Source: Codonopsis lanceolata
Lineage: Eukaryota; Streptophyta; Magnoliopsida; Asterales; Campanulaceae
Direction of reading: 5' to 3'
Length of the DNA stretch: 64,000 nucleotides
Assembly: GCA_013146195.2 (NCBI GenBank)
Contig: CM028377.1
Location: forward strand, 102,453,547-102,517,546
Shown: piece after piece, positions 12,052 to 21,999 of the stretch
How the letters are laid out: each line of letters begins with the position of its first letter
How positions within the stretch are numbered: the stretch's first letter is position 1
Translations under genes and position numbers: made by a program
Notes under the pieces: generated by a model
Told to the model about the DNA's origin: nothing
Database searches by the model: none
What the model saw: only the letters and a program-made list of their open reading frames with translations

Positions 12052-13337
12052 GATAAATAATCATGATTGGATGAAAAACATGCTAAACCTGTCGCTTCTT
12101 TGGAACATTGCAAGCCGTGGGATCCTACTTATTTTACTTTTTATTAAACGAACATGAGTAAGCATTGCAGTATTGGTCAATTCACATCTTCCAAAAATTA
12201 ATACGCTTTTGTATTTATAGCTTGTCTGTTTGTGGTTGTTGTGGCCCAGTTAATGATCTGCCCTCACAAGCTTTTTAAACACATACTCCATAGACGCCTA
12301 GCTATCACTCACAAACGTTCCTTCACATTCCTCCTTTCTTCTCTTCAATTTTTTTTACGTTCTTTTCTTCATAGCCAAAACACACTCAATAACATGGGGT
12401 TTTTTTAAAAAACAGTTGAGCGACCGTTGCAAAAGTGCAAAATCTTACGAAAACGAACCAGACCTAGTTCGTTACAACGAAGTTCATCAATGTCAGTGGG
12501 GATAAGTTATTTATCTTCTGTTATCACCCCTATTTCATCCACCTCAACCTCAACCTCAAAACCGGTATTTAATCGAAGCCGTTCAATGTCCGATATAGAG
12601 CAAGGGAAGGTTTTATCTCGGTTGAGTTTATCAACGTGGCTTGGAGCCCAAGAACAAAGAAAAAAAATATTACTCGGTGATTATAATTTTTTTTAGTATT
12701 TTTTTGGAATTTTGGAATTTTTGAATTTATGTATATTTGAATTACTTTAATTATTTTTTTATGTTGTGCAGAAAATATTTCACCATTCATTTCACGTGGA
12801 AACAAATATACCTTTTGCTTGCTCGTTCATAGACGCCTAGCCAGCACTCACAAACATTCCTCCTTTCTTCTCTTCAATTTTTTTACGTTCTTTTCTTCAT
12901 AGCCAAAACCCACTCAATATCATGTGGTTTTTGTAAGACAGTTGAGCGACTGTTGCAAAAGTGCAAAATCTTACGATAACGAACCAGACCTAGTTCCTTA
13001 CAACGAATCTCATCAATGCCAGTGGGGATAAGTTCTTTATCTTCTTTTATCACCCCTACTCCATCCACCTCAACCTCAACCTCAACCTCAACACCGGCAT
13101 TTAGTCAAAGCCGGTCAATGTCCGATATAGAGCAAGGGAATGTTTTAACCCGGTTGAGTTTATCAACGTGGCTTGGAGCCCAAAAACAAAGAAAAAAATA
13201 TTACTCGGTGAGTGTTTTTTTTTTTTTTTTTTTTTTTGCAATTTTTGAATTTATGAATATTTGAATTAGTTTAATTTTTTTTATGTTGTGCAGAAAATAT
13301 TTCCCCATTCATTTCACGTGGAAACAAATGTACCTTT
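12052..13337 (+). repeat. Array unit 4, truncated at LINE-B junction
   Basis: Cassettes start at 12289 and 12828. The first keeps an open frame through exon 1 (about 12427-12676) and an intron 12677-12771 whose donor has weakened to GTGATT. The second lacks the TA run that marks second cassettes in units 1-3, and stops inside exon 2 at 13337, directly against LINE-B sequence. Confidence 0.85.
12212..12219 (+). promoter_or_regulatory. TATA-like box of array unit 4
   Basis: TATTTATA stands at the position of the unit 1-3 TATA boxes, with one or two changes. Confidence 0.45.
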
Positions 13338-15158
13338 AAATCACACACATGAGAACTGAAACCAAAAGTCCACAAAGCCCGAATTAGAAAAGACCATTCG
13401 AGACGATCGTATGCCTTGGACATATCAAACTTGAAGGCCACGTTTCCCGCACGAACCTTGCTATCAATTTTGTTGACCAACTCATGAGCTAGAGCAACAT
13501 TCTCATGAATCGCCCTACCTTTAACAAATCCCGACTGTTCCAAGGAAATAATCTTAGGCAGAATATCCTCCAAGCGATTGGTCAAAATTTTCGAAATAAT
13601 CTTACACGTGAAATTACACAAGCTGATAGGGCGAAGATCTTCGAAACTACTAGGAGACTCAACTTTGGGGATGAGAACCATAACTGTCGAAGAAATGCCA
13701 CGATGAAGCTTGGCACCACGAAAGAAATCTTGAACCGCATTAACCACATCACTTTCCACAATCAGCCAACAGCCTTGAAAAAAATGACCCGTGAAGCCAT
13801 CCGGACCTGGAGCACTATCAGCATTAAGGCCGCGCACCGCATCCCAAACCTCCTCTTTAGTGGGTATGGAGGTTAAGATTTCATTAATTATCCCGAGCAT
13901 TAACCTTAGGGAAAATATCTGCAAACAATTCATTAACCATGTTCGGTTGAGAAGAAGTGAACAACTTAGAATAATGATGAACCGCCATATCTCCCAAAAT
14001 AGTACCATCCGTGCACCAAGACCCATCCGCAAGTTTAATTTTAACCGTATTACGAGAGGCGTGATCTTTGATGGAGGCATGAAAGAAAGCCGTGTTTCGA
14101 TCCCCATCCCTAAGCCAATTAGTCCAAGCCTTTTGTTGCAACAAATCCTCATCCCATCGAATAAATTGAGCCAAATCCTTCTTTATTCTGCACAGTTGTA
14201 TGCGACTATCCTCATCCCATATTTGTTGCAGATTATATTCCAGCTGCAGAATAGCATCTTGAACCTCCACAATCTTTTTTTGGACATGCCCAAAAACTGG
14301 CCAATTCCAAGTTTTTAATTCTCTCCGTAAAAGGACCAACTTTCTATGCAGAATTTCCATGGGAGATCCACCAACAGGCCTAGACCATTGAGTGCGAATA
14401 AAATCCATGAAGTCTTGGAGTTCCAGCCACATTCGCTGAAAGCAGAAAGAGCCTTTGGGTTTTTTAATAAGCTGCAACTCGAGCAGTAACGTGGAGTGAT
14501 CTGAGTGAGCCCTGCTTAAATGAGAGATTCGCATATTAGGAACAACCACCTTATATAAACGATTCACTAGCACTCTGTCCAGTCGTTGCCAAATTCTGCT
14601 ACTACCATGGTGGTCATTACACCAAGTATATGTTCTGCCTTCAAAACCAGCGTCCACCACACCTGCTTGAATGGAAAAATTGTTAAAGTCATCCATGCTT
14701 TTAAAATCAAACCCATTGCCTCCCAGTTTTTCAGACATGCAGGAAATAGTATTAAAGTCCCCGCTAATCAATCACGGTTCAGAAAATGCAACACTAATAT
14801 CTAAAAGATCTGCCCATAGAACTTGTCTCTCATCCCTTGAACATTTAGCATAAACAAATGACACCAAAACAGACATGTTCTGGTCCGAAATCCTCATAGT
14901 AATGTGTTGATTAGAAGCCCGGACAAAGCCAACAGTGATTCTGCTATCCCATAAAAGCCATACATGAGTGTTAGTAGGATTATTATACAAACTATGACAA
15001 TATCGAAGCTTTTTAGCCACTCGGCCTAAACGATCTCCATGCAACTTAGGTTCTAAGATAACTACTAATAAAGGATTGTGCTGCATTTTAAGAGTTTTCA
15101 GATAAGAAATAGTGTCTCTATTCCCGACACCTCGGGCATTCCAAATAAGGATCGACAT
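13338..15158 (-). pseudogene. LINE-B ORF2, endonuclease plus N-terminal RT, truncated
   Basis: The frame starts at the ATG 15158-15156 (MSILIWNARGVGN). Endonuclease motifs in order are WNARG, the Glu of LEPK, GDFN, YTWCN, RLDRVLVN and HSDHS. A linker with coiled-coil character leads to the RT segments GDRNTAFFH, APGPDGFTGHF, ISLCNF, GFVKGRAIHE and FDMSKAYDRLEW. The frame then runs past the junction at 13337 into array sequence. Defects are TGA at 14774-14772, where the family has Trp before the GGDFN-type motif, and a frameshift near 13890. The catalytic FADD is absent because the element ends first. There is an 11 nt, T-rich gap between the ORF1 stop and this start, unlike the overlap in LINE-A. 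Confidence 0.88.
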
Positions 15159-15169
15159 AAAAAAAACAA

Positions 15170-16127
15170 TTAATGTAACGGAACCTGGGCCTTGGAAGAT
15201 GCCCTAGTTTGCCTTTTGGAGGTGTGAACCGCCGTCTTTTTCTTAGCATGTTTGGAAGCCACGCAACAATGTTGCTGAAAGGCTTTAACCGAAGATGGCG
15301 ATTTAGGGAACTCTCTAATTTCGTCCAACGAAGCAGAACGCATCAATTTAACACAGTCACTATGCTCCAAAGGATCTGCTGATTTAGCTCTAGGTGAACC
15401 ACAAGAAAAACCTTCTGTATCAGTATCCAACATATCGGCTAAAATGGCAAAAGAACTATGATGAAGAGGTTCAGGAGCTGTGTTATCAGGACTAACTTCG
15501 TCATTGGAGACAACCGGGGCTCCCTTCTCCACATCCACATTAGTATTTGAAGGCTGGGCAACAACAGTAGGAACCCCATCAACACTATTATTTATTAAAT
15601 CCTCCGACTCGGGCATGCACGAGTTGTCCACCCTACCATCCTTGCTTGGGGCACAATTACCTTAACAGTCGATTGGGTTTGTAATATCTTCACAATGAAC
15701 AATTGCATCCTTTTGAGTGTCCGTTGCTTGACTCTTTGGAGAGTCAACTATATCCACAACCTCATCACCCATGACATTGCCTTCAGAATCCTTCGTGTGA
15801 GAACTTGATGCAACCTCCGCCCTTTTTATCCCTGCCACAGGACGCACTTCCACATCCTTAATCTTGTCCTCTGAATCTTTAGGAAAGGGCAACGAAGCAG
15901 TCTCCGGACGCTTTAAAATTTCCACAGGACGCCATTGTTGATCCTGTTTGCGACTCAAATCTACTTTGCTTCCATGCTGAATCTCAGCTTCCTGAATCTT
16001 TTGTTTACCCGTAGCCATGTTATGTGACCTATTCTCCACTGGACGACCAATTTTCTTTCGACACACGTCAACAACATGTCCCAATAAACCTCAACCTTCG
16101 CAAAATGCTATGTTCCCTTCCTTTCAT
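15170..16127 (-). pseudogene. LINE-B ORF1, C-terminal part with mutated zinc knuckle
   Basis: Only the knuckle and the polar C-terminal tail remain. The knuckle reads CEG-stop-GLLGHVVDVC, so the second Cys of C-x2-C-x4-H-x4-C has become TGA (16093-16091). A second in-frame stop, TAA at 15664-15662, splits the tail into two open parts. The tail is rich in Ser, Lys, Asp and Glu, with a basic end (KHAKKKTAVHTSKRQTR) near 15250-15200. The DUF4283 domain expected upstream is missing. Confidence 0.8.
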
Positions 16128-16249
16128 TATAGATAAATAGTTTACTATACTATTTTGAAATATTTCACATGAAGAGTTTACTTTTAAAACTCTACTTACA
16201 ATTTCCTATACGTAGTACTCGCTACGTTATAAGCAAAGAGTTATTATTA

Positions 16250-16509
16250 CTCCCGTCCCAAAATTATCGTCTTACTTTTTTTTTTCTTCTATTAATCCAA
16301 AATAATTGTTTCTTTGAAAAATTCCTTTTTAAGACATCACTTTTATCACTTTACCCTTACTTTTTCTTCTTATTTTAATTTTGGGCCACATATTCATGTG
16401 CTTTAAAGAAAACCACACACAATTCCAATATTAATAATTCATTCAAATGTGTTTTTTTCTTAAACCGTGCGTCAAGTCAACCCATATGATAATTTTGGGA
16501 CGAAGGGAG
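16250..16509. mobile_element. Stowaway-like MITE, shared by both duplicated copies
   Basis: Ends CTCCCGTCCCAAAATTATCG and its inverse ...TTTTGGGACGAAGGGAG, flanked by TA. Its partner in copy B is 33992-34249, so it predates the duplication. Confidence 0.8.
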
Positions 16510-16631
16510 TATATTATTTTGGAGATATTTTACATAAAGAGTTCACTTTTAAAACTATGCTTAGAATTTCTATAACATTTCATTTTTATACTCCCAACTT
16601 GTGTTGTAAGTATATCGTTTGTTGGATCCAG

Positions 16632-16826
16632 TGTTGGATCCTAAACCAAGTCCAATAAGATAAAAGATTTATTTATGTATTAGTTTTTAACCTAGCCCAA
16701 ATCCGATTAGATAAAAGATTTATTTGGGTACTATAAATAAGTGTGTTATTGAGATTTTCTAATAAGAGTGAGATATAATTTTCTGTCCTAAAAATAATAG
16801 TGTACTTCATAATAATTTGTTCTACA
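16632..16826 (+). repeat. Copia-A 5' LTR
   Basis: Begins TGTTGGATCC and ends TTCTACA. It matches 20709-20903 with only a few differences, among them TAAACC/TAAAGC, ATAAAA/ATAAAT and TCC/CCC. It contains a TATA-like TACTATAAATA about 100 bp before its end. Confidence 0.92.
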
Positions 16827-16828
16827 TT

Positions 16829-16840
16829 TGGTATCAGAGC
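16829..16840 (+). promoter_or_regulatory. Primer-binding site of Copia-A
   Basis: TGGTATCAGAGC, complementary to the 3' end of initiator methionine tRNA, two bases after the LTR. This is the standard copia priming site. Confidence 0.92.
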
Positions 16841-17092
16841 TTAAGGCTCGATCCTGGTTATTGAGAAGTTCAATAAAAGCTTGAGCTTTGTTGGTTCTGT
16901 GGAGAAAATTGTTATTCAAGTTTGCAATTTTGGCTATTAGGTGACGACCCCTTGAACAACGACTCAACAGAGTATTGATGTGAGTTCATTTGATAACGAG
17001 TTGAAGAAAACTTATAGAAGAATCATTGGAGCGTGATTATTTGCGAGAATGAGCTATATTTAAAGGTGAGTCAATTAGTTGCTTGATTTATA

Positions 17093-17580
17093 ATGATGAG
17101 TTTGCCCAAGTTAGATCTTTATAATTATGATTCTTTGAGTATTGACATTATTAATTATCTTAAAGAATGTTACTTATCGTCATATGATGTATTTGAGCAA
17201 TTTGATAATTCGGAGTTAAAGACACTTTCGATAGCGAAAGAGCTTCGTGTTTGGCCGATTTTACAAAACTCGATACATGGAGAAAATTGGGGTTTGTTGC
17301 ATTTGGGAAGTGCAGAATCTTTACAAGTGGTTTGGGAAAAACTAGAACATACTTTAAAAATTATGAGGAATGGAAGAAACTTGAGCGTGATTTCAAATAC
17401 TTTGTAGGTCCAATTATTTCTAATGAATATTGGACAACGAATTATTCCAAAGACAAATTTACGGTGGAGAAACAAAGAAGACATTTAAAGAAAATGGAGG
17501 AGATGAAAGAAATTTTGAAAAAGATTGATGAGGAAAAAGAAATTCAAAAGAGAAAAGACGATATGGTAGATAGAAGATGA
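17093..17580 (+). pseudogene. Unidentified coding-like region in Copia-A, frameshifted, coiled-coil end
   Basis: The first part (17093 on) reads MMSLPKLDLYNYDS. A frame change near 17240-17260 continues as YFKNYEEWKKLERDFKYF, followed by a Lys/Glu-rich stretch (17470-17575) that looks like a coiled coil and ends at TGA 17578-17580. The same frame reopens immediately after that stop and runs into the F-box fragment. I see no gag features such as a CCHC knuckle. It may be remnant gag or part of the captured host sequence. Confidence 0.4.
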
Positions 17581-17592
17581 AAAGAAAATGAA

Positions 17593-18382
17593 TTGGAAGA
17601 GAATAATGATGAAAAAGAAAGTTTTGAATTTGGTGGTGATACGAAGGAGGAAAAGTTTGTAATTGAAGCTACATGTGGTGGAACAAATAAGGAAGAATCG
17701 ATTGGAAATTCAGTTGTTTTTGGTGATACAAGAGATGTTAAAGAATTACTTTCTCTTTCTTGTATACATATAACAAAAACCTCTAATTTCATCCAAACCC
17801 CTGAAGGGTTTGCTTTTGGTGAAATGGTGCGTACTAGCATGAAGAAGATGAAGAGGCAGAAGAAGGGATCAGAGGAAAAGATGAGGAGCTGGTCGGAGTT
17901 ACCAACGGACGTACTGAGTGTGATAGCCCGACGGCTCATGGTGGGGACAGATCGTCTTAGATTTAGTGATGTGTGCCGGAATTGGTCATCAATAGCCAAA
18001 TCAGAGATCAATTATTTGCCTTGTAACCCTCCTTGGCTGACGGTGATTGAGAAACCCAGAACCAGCCTCAGTCTCTTCTTTAGCGCCTGCAAAACTCAAA
18101 GATTTGAGCTTGATTTGCCCGAAATCCAACAGGTATGCGTGGGTTCCAATGGATGTTGGCTTGTCATGGTTGATATGGATGACACCTCGATTTTCTATCT
18201 TCTAAATCTCGTGTCAGATGCAAAAATCTATTTGTCGAACGTTTGTTCATACTACAACGATAATGAATACTCAGAAACCAACGGGATGTTTCTCACCGAG
18301 TTCAAAGCCGATAAGGTTTCAGATAAGTTAGCAGAAGTTTATTGTGAGGATGCCAGCTGTGAATTCAGGTTAAGAATACTCA
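17593..18382 (+). pseudogene. Captured F-box / DUF295-type gene fragment inside Copia-A
   Basis: In the host, F-box proteins are the substrate-binding subunits of SCF ubiquitin ligases. The acidic leader (to about 17820) is followed by a likely host start at the ATG 17824 (MVRTSMKKMKRQ). The F-box is at about 17887-18015, with WSELPTDVLSVIARRL, RLRFSDVCRNW and SSIA. It is followed by a DUF295-like stretch containing LPCNPPWL, FELDLPEIQQVCVGSNGCWL and LLNLVSDAKIYL. The open frame breaks at 18382, where copia RT begins one frame later (ALYGLKQAPRAWY). There is no intron. The C-terminal part expected for a DUF295 protein is missing, so this is a fragment. It is in element orientation and may be transcribed from the 5' LTR. 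Confidence 0.8.
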
Positions 18383-18591
18383 GCTTTGTATGGTTTGAAG
18401 CAAGCTCCTAGAGCTTGGTACACTCGCATCGATTCTTGTTTTGTGGAGAATGGTTTTAAGAGATGTCCGTATGAGCATACTTTGTATGTCAAATCGTTAC
18501 ATGGTAATATACTTATTGTGTCCGTGTACGTTGATGATTTGATTTTCACTGGCAATAATTCGAGGTTGGTGGCACAATTTAGGAAGGCTAT
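18383..18591 (+). pseudogene. Copia-A reverse transcriptase, central fragment
   Basis: The fragment starts at the copia RT block ALYGLKQAPRAWY and includes the catalytic YVDD at 18527-18538, in VYVDDLIFTGNN. About 170 residues normally found upstream are missing. The frame stops at the solo LTR inserted after FRKAI and resumes at 19859 with MINQFEMTDL. Confidence 0.93.
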
Positions 18592-19858
18592 TGTGGGTCC
18601 CAATGAGCACAATAATAAGCTAGAAGGGGGGTTGAATAGCTTATTAACACTTTAAAAACTTTTAAGTAAGTTCCTTGAAAGTTACTTGCAATCTATGAAA
18701 AGAATCAAGTAGCGGAAGACCTTCAAGAAAATTGTTCCAGGTCTGCCGATAAGGACTACCGGTAGACCTTTTACAGATTACTTAAGTTCTGCTGAAATGG
18801 ATAATATAAACAATGAAACTAAGCAGTTCAATAAATAGACAGACAGAAGGAAATAACACAAGTATTTTGGGATGGTTCACACTATAATGAGTGCTACGTC
18901 CACCACCAAGGCAACCTTGGATTTAAATTGTGCACTATGTTTTCCACTTAGATCAATTACAAAGAATATCCCTAATGGATCGTGTACAAAATATTGACTT
19001 GTGTTTGGGTCTAGGGAATTAAATATCTGGAAATACAAGATATTTAATTCGTGCAGAAGTATAGTTAATGGAAGTAAACAACAAGAAGAATAAAACAATA
19101 ATTGTTGAAGAGCAGCTTCTTGTTGTTGACAAGGACTTCTAGATCTGTTGAGGATCTATTGAATGCACTGAGCTGAAAGACTTGGAGTTGTGTAGATTCA
19201 GAGCAATTCTTTAAGTGTTCGATTGATTCTGTACAGTTGTCTCTTTGTTCCAGTCTTCAATGGCAGTATTTAAAGCAGGTGCATCTCAAAAGAATCCGTT
19301 GGAGAGGACGAAGACTTCAACAGCTCTATTCATAAATACATTAAATGCATGGGGCTGTCAGTCAAGGATTTTCGTCTTCACAGATATCTAGAGCAGATAA
19401 TCATTTCTGAGATCTTCAAAAAGGTGGGCGATTTGGTGTCAGATCTAAGAGATGAAGCAGAAAGTAGGGACGATGCAGCTTTCGCTTTATTCGAGGCGAA
19501 AAGTATTCCTGCTTTTCGGAAAGTTGCTTTCGGCGGCTTGACATGTCAGGAAAAGACTTGGATTAATTCAAATAATATATGAGAATAAGTTTGAATTAAT
19601 CCAGCTAGCTTTGAGCTGGGAGGACACGTAGAAGCAGATCAGCTGGACACGAGGTCTACCGATCTTGAGCTTTGAGCAGGTCTTCCGGTGAAGCTGAGAA
19701 GTGGTCTTCCGATGAACCTGAAAAGTCCTACAAAAACTATACAAGGCAAAGTTCTATACACAGTTGCCACGCTAATCGATACGCAGCCCGATTAGCCACT
19801 GAAGTATAAAACTAATGTAATGTACTGATCAGATATAAATTTAACATAAGAATCAACA
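18592..19858. mobile_element. Solo LTR (1267 bp) inserted in Copia-A RT
   Basis: Begins TGTGGGTCCCAATG, ends AATCAACA, and is flanked by exact 5 bp duplications GCTAT at 18587-18591 and 19859-19863. Removing it restores the RT text across the join. There are no internal retroviral domains, so it is the recombination product of another LTR element. Its orientation and superfamily are not clear. Confidence 0.9.
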
Positions 19859-20687
19859 GCTATGATAAATCAATTTGAGATGACAGATTTAAGGCTTATA
19901 TCTTACTTTCTTGGAATTGAAGTTGATCAAGTAGATGGTGAAATTTTTATTTCGCAGAAAAAGTATGCTAGTGATATTTTGAAGAAGTTTAAGATGGATA
20001 AGGCTAAACCAATTTTGACTCCACTTTAGGCGAAGTTGAAGTTAGTGAGTGATAGTAATGGTGGTTTTGTTGATCCTACTTATTTTAAAAGATTGGTTGG
20101 ATTGATTAACAGGCTTATGGAGCCTCCACGTCAATCTCATTTGCAAGCTGCAAAACGAATTTTGCACTATATCCGAGGTACGTGTAGTGATGACATTTTT
20201 TATTCGAGTTCTAGTGTTCGGAAGCTGGTTGGTTATACAGATAGCGATTGGGCTGGTGATACTGAGAATATGAAAAGTACTTCGGGTTATGCATTTTATC
20301 TTGGCTCGGGGGTGTTTTCGTGGTCTTGAAATAAACAACAGGTTATCGCTCTCTCTGAGCGAAATACATGGCAAAGAAACGGGTAGTGCTATTCAAGCAG
20401 TGTGGTTGCGTAGATTGCTCAATGTTTTACAATTTAAGCAAGATGATCCAACAAAGATTTTATGTGATAACAAGTCGGCGATTGCATTATCGAAGAATTC
20501 AGTTTTTCATGGTCGAAGCAAGCATATCGACATCAAGTTTCACTTCATTCGTGATTTGGTTCGAGATAAAGAGATCGTGGTTGAGTATTGTCCGACTGAA
20601 GATCATGTTGCAGATATTTTTACGAAGTCATTGAAGACCGAGCTATTTTGGAAGTTGAAGACTATGTTGGGCATGATCAAGTAAGAA
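19859..20687 (+). pseudogene. Copia-A RT end and RNase H, broken
   Basis: RT continues as MINQFEMTDL, SYFLGIEV and ILKKFKM. RNase H motifs follow: ILHYIRGT, GYTDSDWAGD (catalytic Asp residues), STSGYAF, LCDNKSAI, SKHIDIKFHFIRD and EYCPTEDHVADIFTK. Breaks are a TAG near 20027 (likely from CAG), a TGA near 20327 after FSWS, and a frameshift between 20330 and 20400. The remaining end frame runs to the stop at about 20684. Confidence 0.9.
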
Positions 20688-20696
20688 GACTTGGTT

Positions 20697-20708
20697 TAAG
20701 GGAGGCAA
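20697..20708 (+). promoter_or_regulatory. Polypurine tract of Copia-A
   Basis: TAAGGGAGGCAA directly precedes the 3' LTR, the usual site for plus-strand priming. Confidence 0.75.
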
Positions 20709-20903
20709 TGTTGGATCCTAAAGCAAGTCCAATAAGATAAATGATTTATTTATGTATTAGTTTTTAATCTAGCCCAAATCCGATTAGATAAAAGATTTAT
20801 TTAGGTACTATAAATAAGTGTGTTATTGAGATTTTCTAATAAGAGTGAGATATAATTTTCTGCCCTAAAAATAATAGTCTGCTTCATAATAATTTGTTCT
20901 ACA
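20709..20903 (+). repeat. Copia-A 3' LTR
   Basis: TGTTGGATCC...TTCTACA, 195 bp like the 5' LTR, followed by TT and the GTTTG target duplication. Confidence 0.92.
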
Positions 20904-21105
20904 TTGTTTGTGATTAAGTATTTTTTGTAAATATGACCAACTCAAAATCCAATATCATTAATATATCTCTTAATTATTAGATTTTTCAAATGTAAACTCT
21001 TTAAGTGAAATGGGTAGACTGTAGAATATATTGTTACGAGTTTCTTCCCTTTTTATTTTATTGTTTTCTTGTTTATATCTTACAAACAAATAGGGCTCTT
21101 AACTA

Positions 21106-21363
21106 CTCCCTCCGTCCATAATTTATTGTCCTGGTTGATCCGGCGCATCGTTTAAGAAAATCTATTTGACTTGATTATTAATATTGGTTTAATGTGTAGT
21201 TTTATTTAAAGCTCATGTATATGTGGCCCATAATTAAAGTAGGATGAAAAAGTAAGGGTAAAGTGGTAAAAATGATGTTCTAAAAAGGTAAGTTTCAAAA
21301 TAGATAATTATTTTAGGACGAACAAAAAAAGGAAGGAGGACGATAATTTAGGGACGGAGGGAG
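21106..21363. mobile_element. Stowaway-like MITE private to copy A
   Basis: Ends CTCCCTCCGTCCATAATTTA and ...TTAGGGACGGAGGGAG with flanking TA. The corresponding site in copy B (about 34545-34640) lacks it. Confidence 0.85.
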
Positions 21364-21845
21364 TATTATATATAATGTGGTCATTGATGTGTCGAAATCT
21401 CAGTCCCTACCATTACCAAGCCCATATATGGTTTAACATTTGTTGTCAAGGCTCATTCATCCAAAATAACTACGTATCAAATTAACTGGTGGACCAACTT
21501 TTACTCAACAACACCCATATCTTTCATGCACCAACCCAAAAATCTGTCGGCATAGTTAAATACCAAGACATACTAACGTATAACTACGGATTTAATTTTA
21601 TCTGAATTCGTGGACGATTGAATTTGTTTAGTGGATGCATATTACAAATTCGATCAAATTTACTAAAATCTTTATTTTTGATAGACATTCCAAGTCATAA
21701 ACAACGCCAAAACTTCTACCAAAAAAATGTAAGCTCTATCTTGTAATACTCCCTTGCTTCGAACAAAAAATTCTCGTTTTAAAATCAATTTTTTTTAAGA
21801 AAATAAGACTTCTAGTATTCTATTAGTAATATGGTAAAAAAAACG

Positions 21846-21999
21846 TGTGTAAGATAGTTATGAGGATATTTTTTTGTAAAACGGTCTTACGAATATTTTT
21901 TTATAAGACGAGATCCTTCTTTATCCGATTAACCGTATGTTGGTGGATTGAGATGTGAGAGAGTGAAGCTCCGTCTTACGAATTAAGATTTGTAAGACT
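21846..21999. mobile_element. MULE-like foldback MITE copy (GTAAGAC family)
   Basis: Shares with copies at 25905, 32319, 37929 and 42053 the text GTAAGACG, a TGTTGGTGG/GGTTGAG-like middle and CCGTCTTACGAATTAAGA. Edges are approximate. Confidence 0.65.

Larger units (their letters stand above)
3857..13337 (+). repeat. Nested higher-order tandem array of promoter-exon-intron cassettes (3.5 units, 14 cassettes)
   Basis: Four starts of a 2.7 kb unit are recognised by the shared phrase GATAAATAATCAT at 3857, 6564, 9297 and 12052 (one base differs at 6564). Each complete unit holds a leader of about 240 bp with a TATA box, three full cassettes of 520-580 bp, a fourth cassette cut after about 300 bp, and a spacer of about 580 bp. 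Each full cassette has a leader, an exon-like stretch, an intron with GTGAGT donor and TTGTGCAG acceptor, and the start of a second exon. Cassettes in the same position of different units share private marks, such as the TA run in the second cassette, so whole four-cassette blocks were amplified. Sequence divergence is low by eye. No host gene could be recognised. Confidence 0.9.
13338..16127 (-). mobile_element. LINE-B, L1-type retrotransposon lacking both ends
   Basis: A second LINE in the same orientation as LINE-A but from a different subfamily. ORF1 is missing its N-terminal DUF4283 part and ORF2 stops in the RT fingers/palm before the FADD motif. Normal LINE insertions lose 5' sequence only, so loss of the 3' half at 13337 indicates a later deletion or recombination with the array. 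The right edge, near 16127, meets duplicated segment A. Confidence 0.9.
16622..20905 (+). mobile_element. Copia-A, defective Ty1/copia element carrying a captured F-box gene fragment
   Basis: Two 195 bp LTRs, an initiator-Met tRNA primer site, a purine tract and copia RT and RNase H segments define the element. A GTTTG duplication flanks it (16617-16621 and 20906-20910), and the empty site survives in copy B near 34345-34375. Ten extra bases, TTGGATCCAG, lie between the left duplication and the LTR and repeat the LTR start. Protease, integrase and most of the RT are missing; in their place is host-like sequence. A solo LTR later landed in the RT. Confidence 0.9.

Noticed and set aside
3857..13337. 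CRISPR-like or rDNA-like array
   Set aside because: Units are far too long and gene-like for CRISPR in a plant nuclear genome, and contain no rRNA sequence.
19349..19582. 77-codon open frame in the solo LTR
   Set aside because: Lies inside an LTR without coding function and has no recognisable domain.
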